Assembly: GCF_000327385.1 (NCBI RefSeq)
Contig: NW_008708846.1
Span: 1,961,308-2,025,307, forward strand
Direction: 5' to 3'
Length of the DNA stretch: 64,000 bases
Source of the DNA: Lottia gigantea
Lineage: Eukaryota > Mollusca > Gastropoda > Lottiidae
Shown here: piece by piece, positions 18,801 to 30,287 of the stretch
Layout: the number at the start of each line of letters is the position of its first letter
How positions within the stretch are numbered: position 1 is the first letter of the stretch
Position numbers and translations under genes: made by a program
The notes under the pieces: model-generated
Database searches by the model: none
The model's input: only the letters and a program-made list of their open reading frames with translations
What the model was told of the DNA's origin: nothing

Positions 18801-21800
18801 TAGCTGTGTGTCTATATATATCGTAATAGCTAAATGCTTAAGACTTGAATCCATTTTATAATCTTTTCTTGTATGTATGTATGTGCTACAGACTGTACAC
18901 TTTAAAGATCTCTTGACAGTAAGAGTAAACTAATGCTGCTGTCCTGGCAAATTTTCCATCATTGCACAATGCTAGGCAAATTCTATCGTGCAGATATATT
19001 GCTGTTGCCCCTGTCATTCCGTCGTTCCACAATTAACTTGTCACGATAGAGACCACAGTTTTTGACTGATTTGGTCATTTGAAATTTGATGTGTAGTTTT
19101 AATATCGTCATGATCTTAAATAAGTTTGAAACTTGGGAGCATTCTATTTTTTTGTCAGAATTATATTGTAGGATTATATTCACATGATCTTGAACAAGTT
19201 CAATGTTGGGTCTGATAAGACAAATATTGATAGAATAATGAAAATAGGTAAAAAACTGTATTTGGTGCATATTAAAAATAGAAAATGAAACTGAATATTA
19301 AGTAGTTTCAACCTTTGACAGTTTTGATCAAATTTGGTGTGTAGGATTATATTCACAAATTAATGTACAAATTTGGGTATGATTTGACAAGTATGAAATT
19401 CAACACTTGATATACTGAAATTATGTTAAATGTTCCTTGCAAACATGATAAAGAGGCCACAGTTTTGTCAGTATTTGTCAGAAAATTTGTGTAGATTGTA
19501 TTCCTTATTTGGATATGATTCGAAAAATATTGACCAGAGTTTACACTAGGGTTGGGCAATATACTGGTAATACCCAAATATCACCATATCGTGATATATT
19601 TATTTGTCAAATGTAAGTCCAGATAAGATCATCTACACAAGTGGCTTATGAGGCAACAGTTTTTATACGCCCACACGTCCGTCCACATTTGTTGTATGCA
19701 CGATAGAGGCTACAGTTTTTACCTGATATTGATGAAATTTGGTATGCATGTATATATTGATGAGATCTGGGTTAAGTTTGAAATTGGTAATAATCGAATG
19801 AATTGTTTCACATATTAAACCATTACAGACTTTGTTATCATTTCTGACAGCTGGTAGTGGGCATATGTTACCTTGCCTGGCAAGCTATCTTTGTCCAAAT
19901 ATTATAAAACTTGGTTTGTAGGTTTATATCCACATGATCTTTGAGAAGTTGGTTCTTTGGATATGATTCGACACAAAAGGCTTTACAGCCCTTAAAGGGC
20001 CTATCGTACCTTAGTCTCAGAAACGTGACCTTTTTTGTTCAGCTTATCAGTAATAGTGCTCACAGCTCACCTTCAAAATTTGAGCCTTCAAATCCATATG
20101 TGTCCAGAATTAACTGCGTTTGAAAGTTAAAAAGATGAGTCATCTTTTCTTGAGAAACTGCCATATAAAGAAAGGACAACTCAAGAAAAAGGAAAAGTAA
20201 TTCCTAGTTTGAGATGTTTTTGAAGGAATTATGCATACATTTCTTGTGCTTCTGAAGACTATTTACATATTTTCAAGACTCAAACCAACCACTGAAAATG
20301 GCACATTTGTCCCTTTCATTTGCTGGAATTTATTGAGCTACTGGGCATGTCAGCTTGGCAAACGACTATTTTGTTTTTGATGATTCTACAAACTTCATAC
20401 TTTTTCCATGATTGTGATAAATCATCTCCCTGGCAGAGAGGGGAAATAATAAATTTTTTTTTGTTTTTTATTTCAGACATTTGTAGTGAAGAACAAAGGA
20501 ATTTTATATTGGATATCCATGTTTTTAAAATGTGTTATTGTTTTATGTATACTAGCTCTATTTTTATACACCGGTTATCAAGTAGTGACTAAATATTCCC
20601 CTTTATATTGTTTATTTTTAACTTGTCCGTAAGTATAAATCTGTATGATTAACCAATTCTTCTCTAAACAGACTCGTTCGGGTGGGACAATAAACCACGG
20701 CTTCGTGTGCTACAGACTGTGCACGTTAAAGATCCCCGACAGTTGGAAATCGAAAAAGAGCAGGCTAATGCAGCTGTCCTGGCAAAATGTCCCTCATTGC
20801 ACCCTGCATGGCGTTACTTGTCTTCATTAGCCCACATGGTGCAGAAAAGTAGGATGTAAAAGTCCATTCATTTCATCTCTTTAAACAGGCTACATCTCTG
20901 ATATGAAATTTGCCCTCAGTTGAGTGGACTTTTAGAAAGGTTTCACTGTAGTAGTTGTCAAATTGTATATAGATGTTATTAATAGCGATGTGTCTAGCAG
21001 GAAGAGTGCTTGGTATAGTGTGTTCAGAAGAATAAAGCTTATGCAACTTAACTGCAGTTTAACTTAAGCTGGCTTAAAACCTGCTTTGAAATGTTAAAGG
21101 GACAGATGCACCATTTTTTTGACCAATCATGACTAAGTCTCAGAACAGGATTTTTATTTTAGATAAGCCAATCAGTAACAGCAGGATTTTTTCTACTGTT
21201 TTTGGAATTATTTTTTGGGGGGAGAGTTTTTTTTAATTCTGCACTTATATTCCAATTACTTATTTACAATAAATTCTGTAAACTGTTTTGTATTCTTTAT
21301 TTCAGTTTAGTAACTTATTTCTTTTTATTTGGACCAAAATTCAAACCATTGTATCACAAATACTATGCCTGGCCACGATATACTACTACTTGTCCAGATA
21401 GATATACACCAAAACCTCGTAGTAAAGAGGGGCCCAATAGAGACCCCTTCATATTCCATAGCTGTACACTGACACCAGATATAGTACGTGATGAAGTTGA
21501 GGCAATGAAACAAGACTTTAATTCCCGAATGAAACAAGTGCTGTTTAACTCTACTCTGACGGCATTTTACATGTCTTTTGTACCACTTTGCTTTGCCCAG
21601 GTAATTATTACTTTTTTTGTTTTTTAACTTATGTTTAAGGTTATTATGTTATTAAATAACTAATATACTAATTTTACCAATCCAGATAAAATTTACTACA
21701 AGTGACTTGTTAGAATTGTTTAGAGGATCCTATTTGGACAAAAACTTCACCATATATCATGATAACTACCAATATATATCACGATATGACCATATTTGGG

Positions 21801-24800
21801 TATTTTGTAATCAGGCGATATTACTAAGAATATTAATTCCTATACCAGTATTTATCGTGGTACCGGTATATTGCCCAGCCCTAACCAGGCCATTGCAATT
21901 CAGTCTGCCTTTAGTGCCTTATATATCAATATTGTTTCATTTGTACGGAAGATTTGACTAATTGAAAGTTACAATATTTCAAGCCTCTGCATCATTGAGG
22001 ATTAAATAACTTCAATTTTATTATGCACCAGGGATTTTAAGAGGTTTTGTAAAATTTTGTATGTGTATGTGTACACTGATAGCATCAATTTGCACCATTC
22101 CAATACCATTCAGATGTCTGTGGTTCCTGCGATTACACTAAGTGTTTGATGACGTCACTAATCCTAAAATATGCTTTCTAACATAAGGCCCTTGGTGTTT
22201 TGTAACCTCATCAAACACTTATAATTAGTGCAACTGCAAGAACCACATCTGATCGAAAATTGAAATTTTTGTAAATTGATCAGTGTCCCTAATACACATA
22301 CAAAAATTGATGATACCTCTTTACAATCCCTTTAAGTCATATAAACATTTTCTTTATCAGATGGTAGAGCTCAATATCAGCTATCCATAAAACCCTTGGA
22401 ATATACGCTTTGTTTAAATGTCAGATTTAACTAAATAAATTAATATTATCTCTTTGAAAAAGTTCAAGAACTAATCAGAGATTTAGCTATGCATGTTGAA
22501 AAATTAATGGGATTGTAAAGAGAAGTTGTAAGAAAAAATTATAATCGGGGACATGGATAGCATCAATTTGCACCATTCCAATTTTCAATTAGACATCTGT
22601 GGTTCCTGCAATTCCACTTAAACTAAGTGTTTGATCGGAAAATATGCTTATATCATAAAAGACCCTTCACAATTAGTGACGTCACCGAACAGTTAATTTG
22701 AGTGGAATTGCAGGAACCACAGACATCTGGGCGAAAGAATGTATGTTATCAGTGTCCCTGATACATATGAAACCTCTTTACAATCCCTTTAAAACTTCTG
22801 ACAATGATCTCCGATAACTTTTGCGTGGATTTGCTAAGGAAGGTGTTTTGATGTAACTTTCCACAACACAATTATCGCATGTCATGTGCATGATCATATA
22901 TTGATACTTTGAGAAACTAATTGTATATCTGGTTATGGTGTATATAGATTCTCTATACAGATAATTATTTTTATTTGGACTCTCAGAATATTCAAAATAA
23001 CTGTGAAAACTGTTGGGTAAGTGGGTACTGTATTTTGTGTCAAATCTGATTTTTTTTATATTTCCCGAAATTTCTGTGTCATTTATTTTACTTTAAGTGT
23101 AATCTGTTACAGATATTCCAAGCAATGTCAATTGTGTAGTCAAATGTTTGAATATTAAAGGGGTGGGCCCAGTCTCTATGACAGACCGTTTAAATTAAAT
23201 TTTTATTTCATTTATGTTTTTATCTATTTCACATTTAAAATCATCCTTAAATAATGATTTATATGAATAGCAAGTATGAGGTCATGGCTTTCCCAGATTA
23301 GTACTGGAAATTAGAGAGTGCTAGACTAGTACATCCTGCCTCTACATTTACCTCTTGGTTTCATTAAAGGGATTGTAAAGAGGTTTTCTAATTTTCTTTA
23401 TGTGTATCGGAGACACTCATAGCATACATTTGCACCATTCCAATTTACGTCTGTGGTGCAATTCCACACAAATTAAGTGTTTGATCACGTCACTAATTGC
23501 AAAATATTCTTCATACATAAGGCCTTCGTAATTAGTGATGTCATCAAACACTTAGTTTTTGTGGAATTGCAGGAACCACAGACGTCTGATTAAAAATTGG
23601 AATGATGCAAATTGATGAAATCAGTTTCCCTGATACACATAAATTTTTTAGAAAATCTCTTTACAATCCCTTTATAGAAGATCTGTTTTTAGAAATGAAT
23701 TTCTTTTTTTTAAATTGTCCTTTGTTACGGTTTTTACCATATTTGAAGGAAGAACAAGCATATTCTTTAACTCAAAATTGATTACAATATTTATAAGTGT
23801 ATTTTTCCCTAATTTTGTGAAGTTGACAAGGAAAAATTTAGGGAAAGGGAGTGTTTTTTTTATAGGCTTTACCTGTGCATGATAATTTCGTTTTTCAAGT
23901 TTAGTTTGCATGATTTGATTTTGTCATTTCTTCTTTTAAGTTTAAAGATGGCTCCTCACTTTCTATCTTAAAAAGTATTAATAGTAGATAGTAATTGAAA
24001 ATGTTGAACCCATCTTTAACCAATATGTTCTCGTTGAACTTGTTTGTGCTATGATGACAAATGTTATTTTAATCTATATTTGTGAGTCTTCATATATTGA
24101 CAAATGGCACATATGCTATATCAGTATATATGATATTGAAATTGTTATGTGATTTGCTAATTAACTAAAGAAATTAAAATAAAGTTTGTTATGATGAATC
24201 ACTTTCAAGTTCATTTCTATTTATATGGTTAAAAGGAATCATGATAATACTCATATATTGGGTGGCCCAGAAAAAACAATGATAACATTAGTGACACCAT
24301 TTTGAAATACCAACCTTTGTCCAAACTCATAATGCTGAAAAATAATTACACCTCTTTGATAGAAATCATGCTCATTATAGCCAGGAGTTTGTAGTGGCCA
24401 TTCATCTTTTGAACGAAATTTCAATTTTCAGGAAAATGTTGTCCTCATTGAGCATTGGTTTAATGAAAGAGGAAAAATTACTACTCATTATGTTTTTTAC
24501 AAGGAATTTTAAAAATGCTTGTAACTGTAGTTTGGTGAAAAGATGTCTTATATCCCTATAAATATGATAAATTATAATAATAGCTTTGATACTTTTGGAA
24601 AAATCCTAAAATGAAATGTGTTAAAGATGGGTTCCCTTATTTTCACTTACGAAACTGAAAATACTAATACTTATATGAATAGAAAGTAAAGGTGTTTTAA
24701 TGACTTAGAAAAAAACCAGTTTGTCTCACATGTCCATAATTAATTCATATTAGCTAAATTAGAAGAGAATTACCAGCAGAATTCTAATGAGTGACTGATC

Positions 24801-27534
24801 GAGAAAAGTTTTTTGTTTTGTTTATCCAGACTGTACATACATTGACATTTATGATTGGTTAAAACTCTTAATTATATGCAATAAGAACATAATGATATGA
24901 TTAAGAATACATGATAATTCATTAGAAACACCAATGAATCAAATAGTTTGCTTAATTTGACACAAGTAATAAGGAAACCCATCTTTAACGTTTGTTGAAA
25001 TACATCAAATTAGCAACTATATTTTTTTAGAAATTACCACAATTTCCTTCATAATGAGTAAGTATTCATAGCAATTACTATATCTTTCTTTCAGAATACC
25101 TTATATTATGATACTTGGTGGGTAGGACAACATGTCAGCCTTACATGGCTCAGTTCCTTTCTGATGTTAATATGTCACTTCCTGTCACCAAGATATCTAG
25201 ATCTACTACATAAATGTGCTTTACATCTGGGACGTTGGCAGAAAGTGGAAGGAAGACATGCTCATGTTCCCCACAATGCGTAAGTTTGATTTGAAATTAT
25301 ATAACTTTCATATATGGTACAATGTTGTTAACAGTAAATACTTGAATTAAGGTTCAGAGATCTAGTGGAGATGTAGATGAAATAAATTAAAGTTTTATAT
25401 CCTGCTTTTCTGCAACTGATTGTGTTAATGGGTAGCACCATGTAGTTTGCAATGTTTGAAATGAGTCTACTCTTTTTTGATTCCAATTGTTAAGGAATCT
25501 TAAACATGCACAAGGCCTTGGTTCATTGTTTCGATTAGACAGTTTTTCTGCATAATCCCCTCTGACCTATGTTACTGACAGGGAAACCAGATCATCATAT
25601 GCAAGAATTATACTTGGGACCAGTTTAACGCCATAGTGAGCCCTTGAAGTATTGGTTAACAAGTGACTTGACAGCTTTAGTCTGTAAATATGTTAGTATG
25701 AAACAAATTTAATCAAACTGACTCAGTATACATGGAATGCAGTCTTTTTATGTTAATTTATATATTTAATTAAAGTAAAGGTGCTTAACCCAGTAATTTA
25801 CAGTGTGTTTAGATCTTCAAGCTCGATTTTTTGTCCGTCCGTCCGTTCATATTTCTTGTAGGCACGATAGAGACTACAGTTTTTATCCGATCTTGATGAA
25901 ACTTGGTATGCATGTATATATTGATGAGATATCGGTCAAGTTGGAAATTGGTAATGAACATTTTCAGAGTTATTGCCCTTGTGTATACATTGTACAATCA
26001 GACATTGTTCATATTTGAATTTGATAACTTGATGAACTGTTTCATGTTTTTGCCTTGACTTTTAGATGATTTTAAGATTATTTGAAAATTTATTATAAAG
26101 CCACTAAAGATTTTGTTATCATTCTGACAGCTGGTAGTGGGCGTATGTTACCTTGCCTGGCAAGCTATCTTTTTAGTAGTCTTAACGCAGCAGTTAAGAT
26201 TAAATTGTCTTAACATGCATCTGCTTTGAAGGTGGTTTAAAACCTGGCTTGAATAGTTAAGTTTGCTTATTTTGGCTGTTTAAATGCATATTCCTTTCTT
26301 TATAAAATTATTTTCAGGTGGTCTGAATTACAAGTATGGCCACAAGGAGCTCTAGTAAAACATGTTCGTGGGTTGTTTAAAGCTGAAGGTATTAATGTTA
26401 CTGCTGAACCAGGCAATAGTTCTCATGGTAGATTTTATGTAAGTTTTTATTAGTGCAGCTTCGAGAATTGAGAAATAATTTTTTTTAAATACTAATCATT
26501 AAACCCTTTTAAAAAAGACTGAAATTATGTCTATTTCTACTATGTCTAAGGCTACTATTTCTAGCCTTAATTGATATATCGGATCATAGAAAAATTTGGT
26601 TTTAAATTGGCTGGCAGATTCCATTGATTCCAAATACAGTACTTTGTCTACTGATTTTGTGTTTTTTGTGCTAAAATGTTTATGTATACAATAAAAACGG
26701 AAATTAGTTTATTTTCAATCAAGTTGTTTGTATGAACCTTGATTCAAAAATAGTCCCTTGCATGATTTGTTTATGTTGAGAAAGTGATTGTAAAGAGGTT
26801 TTTAACATTTTGGGAACCAATCCAATATCCAATCAGACGCTGGGGTTCCAGCAATTCCACTAAAAGTAACATTTGACGTTACAAATCACCAAATATACTT
26901 ATATCAAATAAGGCCTTTTACGATTAGTGACATCATCATACACTTAGTTTTAGCGTTAAGGTGAAATGAGAATTTAACAATTTTTTATGATGGTACTGAC
27001 TTGTTCTGTGCTATAATAAAGAAAAAGCTGCTTTGGATGAATGTTCTTTTACCCACTGGGTCTATATGAAAATTGAAATTGCAGGAACCACAAAAATTGA
27101 CATTTTGATGGTGAATATTGATGCTATCAGTGTCTTCGATACACATAAAAGATTTAGAAAATGTCTTTACAATCCCTTTAATATTTTGAAACCAGTCCCC
27201 TAAAACTAAAGTTGATAGTTTCAACAATGTAGTACATTTTTCTGTGGGCAGAATTCGCCCTAAAAGACTCAGCTGGTTTTTAATTTACCATTTTCATTTC
27301 TTTCAGTTTTTATTCAGTAAACCATTAAGAGTGTTACATTGGTTATTAATAATGACATTTATGTTGGTGATTTATCAGTTCTTCCGCTTACTGCAGTGTA
27401 CCGAATGGAGTCATATAATGTCTCTAGCTTTAATACTCTTCTGTAACTATTATACCTTGTTTAAATTAATGAGAGACTGGATCATCATGGGGAAATCATA
27501 TAAAGAAGAAGACAATATGAACTCGAGTAGCTGA
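15802..27534 (+). CDS. TMEM39A: TMEM39 family ER membrane protein (complete, 8 exons, 453 aa)
   Basis: Exons: 15802-15887, 16623-16833, 18035-18118, 20477-20628, 21306-21600, 25095-25279, 26318-26438 and 27307-27534. All junctions obey GT/AG and phase, and the sum is 454 codons including stop. The N-terminus MPGGRR matches vertebrate TMEM39A. Family-diagnostic stretches are QYINLYKTVWW (exon 2), HSCTLTPDIVRDEVEAMKQD and QVLFNSTLTAFY (exon 5), HLGRWQKVEG (exon 6), WSELQVWPQGALVKH (exon 7) and SLALILFCNYYTLFKLMRD (exon 8). Hydrophobic segments in exons 2-6 and 8 fit the eight-pass topology of the family; human TMEM39A has 488 residues, the difference being mainly near the N-terminus. Known role of the family: ER protein promoting COPII-dependent export of the PI4P phosphatase SAC1, affecting autophagy, and needed for collagen secretion in worm and fly. 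Paralogue A versus B cannot be settled by eye. Confidence 0.93.
16623..16833 (+). CDS. TMEM39A: TMEM39 exon 2
   Basis: Enters in phase 2 and leaves in phase 0. Encodes LPEIPGDGNLYFESMLYIFG and the first membrane helix, then QYINLYKTVWW. Donor tta|gtaagt. Confidence 0.93.
16890..17015 (+). repeat. SINE 3' part (TAGGACATTAAACTTCATT tail)
   Basis: gctgctgtcctagcaaaatt and ataggacattaaacttcatt match the 3' half of the repeats at 20683 and 50440. It starts about 60 bp after TMEM39 exon 2. Confidence 0.6.
17036..17224. repeat. 189-bp element with 24-bp terminal inverted repeats
   Basis: Left end GGGTCATTCCATGTCAAATC, right end its exact reverse complement ending GAATGACCC. The interior is single copy here. 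Non-autonomous DNA element; superfamily not assigned. Confidence 0.75.
17592..18007 (+). repeat. TATACGCCCAC-family element in TMEM39 intron 2
   Basis: Begins tatacgcccacatctctgtg, with ctgtccgtcagtccgtg. Ends ggtgggcgtatatagctgtg and gtccactatcttt. Close to the copy at 37507. It stops about 28 bp before exon 3 and so supplies or crowds the branch-point region. Confidence 0.75.
18035..18118 (+). CDS. TMEM39A: TMEM39 exon 3
   Basis: An 84-bp, 28-codon phase 0 exon encoding NFYLIDPNLVSFLAIIMCRR and a hydrophobic end, matching [20 protein letters not shown] in vertebrates. A repeat ends about 28 bp upstream and a hAT-type MITE starts 48 bp downstream. Confidence 0.9.
18166..18788. mobile_element. 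hAT-type MITE with 8-bp target duplication
   Basis: A 623-bp element with ends TAGGGCTGCAAC and GTTGCAGCCCTA, flanked by perfect GTGAATTC at 18158-18165 and 18789-18796. An 8-bp duplication and these ends are typical of hAT non-autonomous elements. It starts 48 bp after TMEM39 exon 3. No transposase ORF. Confidence 0.88.
18888..18980 (+). repeat. SINE fragment
   Basis: gctacagactgtacacttta and gctgctgtcctggcaaattt match the middle of the repeat at 20683-20880. Confidence 0.5.
19674..19891 (+). repeat. TATACGCCCAC-family element, short copy
   Basis: Starts tatacgcccacacgtccgtc and ends ttaccttgcctggcaagcta. Same ends as 25830-26170. Confidence 0.7.
19996..20314 (+). repeat. AGGG-ended TTAA MITE (AGGGACAGATGC family relative)
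   Basis: Preceded by TTAA (19992-19995) and ending catttgtccct before TTCA. Inside, cttagtctcagaaacgtgac and atgtgtccagaatta match 36760-36850. It lies in TMEM39 intron 3, before exon 4. Confidence 0.6.
20477..20628 (+). CDS. TMEM39A: TMEM39 exon 4
   Basis: Phase 0 to phase 2. Encodes two hydrophobic segments including MFLKCVIVLCILALFLYTG. Acceptor ttatttcag, donor tgtcc|gtaagt. Confidence 0.88.
20683..20880 (+). repeat. SINE copy with TAGGAYGTAAAA tail
   Basis: Contains gtgctacagactgtgcacgt, gacagttggaaatcgaaaaa, gcaccctgcatggcgtta and aagtaggatgtaaaagtcca. The same order occurs at 50440-50640. Length and 3' tail suggest a SINE, but no clear pol III boxes were seen. Confidence 0.6.
21098..21190 (+). 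repeat. Left end of AGGGACAGATGC family
   Basis: TTAA (21094-21097) then agggacagatgcaccatttt, as at 36721. The right end was not located. Confidence 0.5.
21306..21600 (+). CDS. TMEM39A: TMEM39 exon 5
   Basis: Phase 2 to phase 0, 295 bp. Encodes the large polar loop with HSCTLTPDIVRDEVEAMKQD, and a helix ending PLCFAQ. Strongest family match in the gene. Confidence 0.93.
22030..22331. repeat. AGGGATTGTAAAGAGG hairpin MITE
   Basis: Right end caatccct followed by TTAA. The arms contain ttgcaccattccaat and its inverse, and the centre has tgatgacgtcactaat. Located in TMEM39 intron 5. Confidence 0.75.
22508..22788. repeat. AGGGATTGTAAAGAGG hairpin MITE with TTAA duplication
   Basis: TTAA at 22504-22507 and 22789-22792. 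Long inverted arms with ctgtggttcctgcaattcca and its inverse. Confidence 0.8.
23368..23671. repeat. AGGGATTGTAAAGAGG hairpin MITE, best copy
   Basis: A 304-bp near-palindrome. Left flank TTAA (23364-23367), ends agggattgtaaagaggtttt and ctctttacaatccct. The centre is taattgc...aattagtgatgtcatcaaac. Confidence 0.8.
24625..24984. repeat. AGATGGGTTCCC TTAA MITE, 360 bp
   Basis: TTAA at 24621-24624 and 24985-24988, a perfect duplication. Ends agatgggttcccttatt and aataaggaaacccatct. Its body recurs in the opposite orientation at 36867-37195. Confidence 0.78.
25095..25279 (+). CDS. TMEM39A: TMEM39 exon 6
   Basis: Phase 0 to phase 2. Encodes NTLYYDTWWVGQHVSLTWLS, a helix, and LDLLHKCALHLGRWQKVEG, as in vertebrate TMEM39A. 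Confidence 0.92.
25830..26170 (+). repeat. TATACGCCCAC-family element
   Basis: tttgtccgtccgtccgttca, gcacgatagagactacag and the end gttaccttgcctggcaagct place it in the same family as 19674-19891. In TMEM39 intron 6. Confidence 0.68.
26318..26438 (+). CDS. TMEM39A: TMEM39 exon 7
   Basis: Phase 2 to phase 0. Encodes WSELQVWPQGALVKHVRGLF and ends SSHGRFY. Acceptor ttattttcag, donor tat|gtaagt. Confidence 0.92.
26783..27177. repeat. AGGGATTGTAAAGAGG MITE with internal insertion
   Basis: Right end caatccct then TTAA at 27178. Longer than other copies because about 100 unrelated bases (about 26950-27060) interrupt the right arm. Lies in TMEM39 intron 7, ending 130 bp before exon 8. Confidence 0.65.
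27307..27534 (+). CDS. TMEM39A: TMEM39 exon 8 with stop
   Basis: Encodes FLFSKPLRVLHWLLIMTFML and SLALILFCNYYTLFKLMRDW, then a short acidic tail and TGA at 27532-27534. Confidence 0.93.
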   Translation, partial: FLFSKPLRVLHWLLIMTFMLVIYQFFRLLQCTEWSHIMSLALILFCNYYTLFKLMRDWIIMGKSYKEEDNMNSSS

Positions 27535-27950
27535 ATAAGATGAATATTGTGAAGTGCTTATTGAATAAGTCTTTGTACTTAGTTGGATGTAATTTATGGA
27601 GATGCTGTTTTTGTTTCCTCTTTTATTGAGGAAATTATTTTCCCTTCCTAAATATTCATTTATCATAAAATGTTTTAGAAATAAATTTGGTAATTTTTTC
27701 ATTAATTGAAATATGCAGCAATCCAAATACATCCAAAGTCATTTCATAGAAAATAAATTAATTGAAAAATGGAATTAAATCAATATTTTGTGGTATGCTA
27801 GGGAAGTGAATATATTATGTAAGCCTACTTATTGATGCCATGAATCATGACTCTGTTTGTTGTATCTTTGTTAAATTGTAATGTGTCCTATATCATGTTC
27901 CATGTATTTGAAAATATGTGAGTAATAAATGTGCATTTAAAATGATTGTG
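27535..27950 (+). other. TMEM39 3' UTR with polyadenylation signal
   Basis: The AT-rich stretch after the stop contains AATAAA at 27924-27929, the most likely polyadenylation signal, giving a 3' UTR of about 400 bp. Earlier AATAAA-like strings occur near 27676, so a shorter form is possible. Confidence 0.45.
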
Positions 27951-29675
27951 TTAATACAATTTGATGTACCGGGTATGGAATATCCCAGACAGTGAGTTAG
28001 ACGCTTACCTAACTTTAACAGGGTTTCCATGATGCAGGTCAGAAGGGCTGACATGAAATAGCAAAGCAAGGCCTTGTGTGCTACGAACTGCAGGTTAAAG
28101 ATCAGTTTTGTTCAAGAAAATCCTTAAATCTTGCATACACACAAAATAGCCGACATGTCTCGGAGAGCTGTGGTGGGTTGTCTTCGTTGCTCAGTGCTAA
28201 AAACATTCGGTTTGGACCTGGTAAATCCAACTGAGGAATAATTATACAATTATTATTAAGAGGTAATTTTCCTTTAAGATGAGACGGTTTTTTTTTTGTT
28301 AATTTCGTGGAAGCGTACAGCCAGAAACCATATTGAATACATTACTGACAGAACATGGAAATGGGAGATAACTTGTAAAGTGCAAAAATTCTCATATATG
28401 TTTCTGTGTTTTGGAATAATTAATTAATAGCCAAATGAAATCGAATATTGTTATGTTATGTAACAAGGTTTACCTGTAATAAGAAAATTAGTCGTGGCAT
28501 GGCACCTTGGCTTTATCCATTTACGTTTCTTGGTAGGTAGGTAGGTTCGAATTTTCTTTGATATTTTTATTGCTGTGTTTAAAGTTGCTTTCAACCAAAT
28601 GAAATTTATTTTAGTTTTATACACATTGTAAACTCTCATCCTGTTAGTTCATGTTGGAATTTAAGTAGTTTTGAGACCCTTAAATGCAAGGCCAGTCACC
28701 GTGGTCTAAAATTAGAATTATTTGACCCCTTAACAGTTCGTTTACGAATATTAGCCTAGTCTGTGTTATCCAGGTACAATTTCATAGAGTTTAACTATCG
28801 AGGGAGAATACTCTGCAATTCTGGCCTTGAAAGGTTATACGGTAGGCATGATTTACAATTTCTTATTATGTTTCTTCACCAAAATGATTATTTTAAAATT
28901 GATCATCATGGCAGACTTTATTGTGGAAATGGTAAAAAAACAGTTTTAGGGGAAACGCACAAAAATGATGGTAGCCTACGTATAGGTAGGCTATGGCACA
29001 ATGGGCATTTGTAGTAAAATCTTATAATCAAATAGTGTTTAAAATCATCTTTTATTTCACTGATTATAACTGGATTTATTGTAATGTTATGCTAATATTC
29101 ATTTGAGAGAATCGATACAAATTATGATCAAAATTGAAATAATACAAATTAATTGTTAGACCAAGTTCAAGAGTTCAATATGCTGATAAAAAAAAACTAT
29201 TAGAAAAGTAAATTTGATGTTTGTAACATATTCGACTGAATTAGTTCCTTTTGATCGTGGTCATTCAATATTTTATATATATGATTGACCACCAAGACAA
29301 TTCAACACTTGTTTCATTAAAAATATTAATTGGTTTTCTCAAATGAGTATACAAATAACTTTAACTGTAGTTCTCTATTATTCCACTCATATTTATACTG
29401 GAACGCTAGATTATTTCAACTAGCATAAGTTAATACTTCAAAATATAATCCATCTATATCAGCACCCCACCCATGACCCCTTTTGAATAAATTCTGCGTA
29501 CGCCACTGCAACCCCCACCCCACCCACTTTAATAAAATAAATATGAAAAGCTTATTCTTCTTCTTGTTATTTCGTGTAGGATTTTCATCATGTTAAACAA
29601 AGATCGCAATTGCTACAAAATTTCCCATGAAACAAATTGATAATGACATTTTGACTGTTGGAAGCGGACTGTTTT
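27951..29675. other. Intergenic region after TMEM39
   Basis: 28020-28100 holds a SINE-like piece (ccttgtgtgctacgaactgc, ggttaaagatc). An 83-codon open frame at 28763-29014 has no recognisable motif. The rest is AT-rich with nothing recognised. Confidence 0.4.
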
Positions 29676-30287
29676 TATACGCCCACGTTATAATGTGGTC
29701 GTATGTTGTCGTCGCCCCTGTCCGTCCGTCGGTCCGTCCGTCCACAATGGGCTTGTGAACGCAATAGAGACATCATTTTTTCATTTGATTTGAATGAAAT
29801 TTGGTGTGAATGTTTATAATGATGAGATCTTGGACAAGTTCGAATTTGGCGATCTTTCGATGAACGGTTTTTGAGTTATTTCCCTTGCCTTATGAAAAAC
29901 GCGTAAAAATTTGGTTGTGAACACAATAAAGACTACCGTTTTCATCAAATTTCAATGAAATTTGGTGTTCATATTTATAATGATGAGATTTTAGACAAAT
30001 TCAAATTTGGCTATCTGGTTTTTTTTTTTATAAAATTAAATTTGACAATTTTTCGATCAACGGAATTTGAGTTATTGCCCATGACAGTAAAAATGCATAA
30101 AAACTTGTTAGCGATAGAGGTGACAATTTATGTAAGAAGTTTATTAAATAATGGTGTGTGTTTGTTTAAATCAACAATATCTTGCACAAATTAGATTTTT
30201 GGTGTGATTTGACACAGATAGGTTACTGCCCTTGATATACTGAAATATATCAGGAAAGTGGGCGTATCTTGCTAGGCAACCGCTTGT
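29676..30287 (+). repeat. TATACGCCCAC-family element, long copy
   Basis: Begins tatacgcccacgttataatg, with gtccgtccgtcggtccgtcc. It has three internal sub-units each with gaaatttggtg(t/a)ga and ends gtgggcgtatcttgctaggc. Confidence 0.75.

Noticed and set aside
24270-24500. Possible DNA transposon beginning gggtggcccagaaaaaa
   Set aside because: The end resembles some transposon termini, but no matching inverted end or duplication was found.
28763-29014. 83-codon open frame after TMEM39
   Set aside because: No motif, no splice partners and low-complexity AT-rich surroundings; too weak to call a gene.
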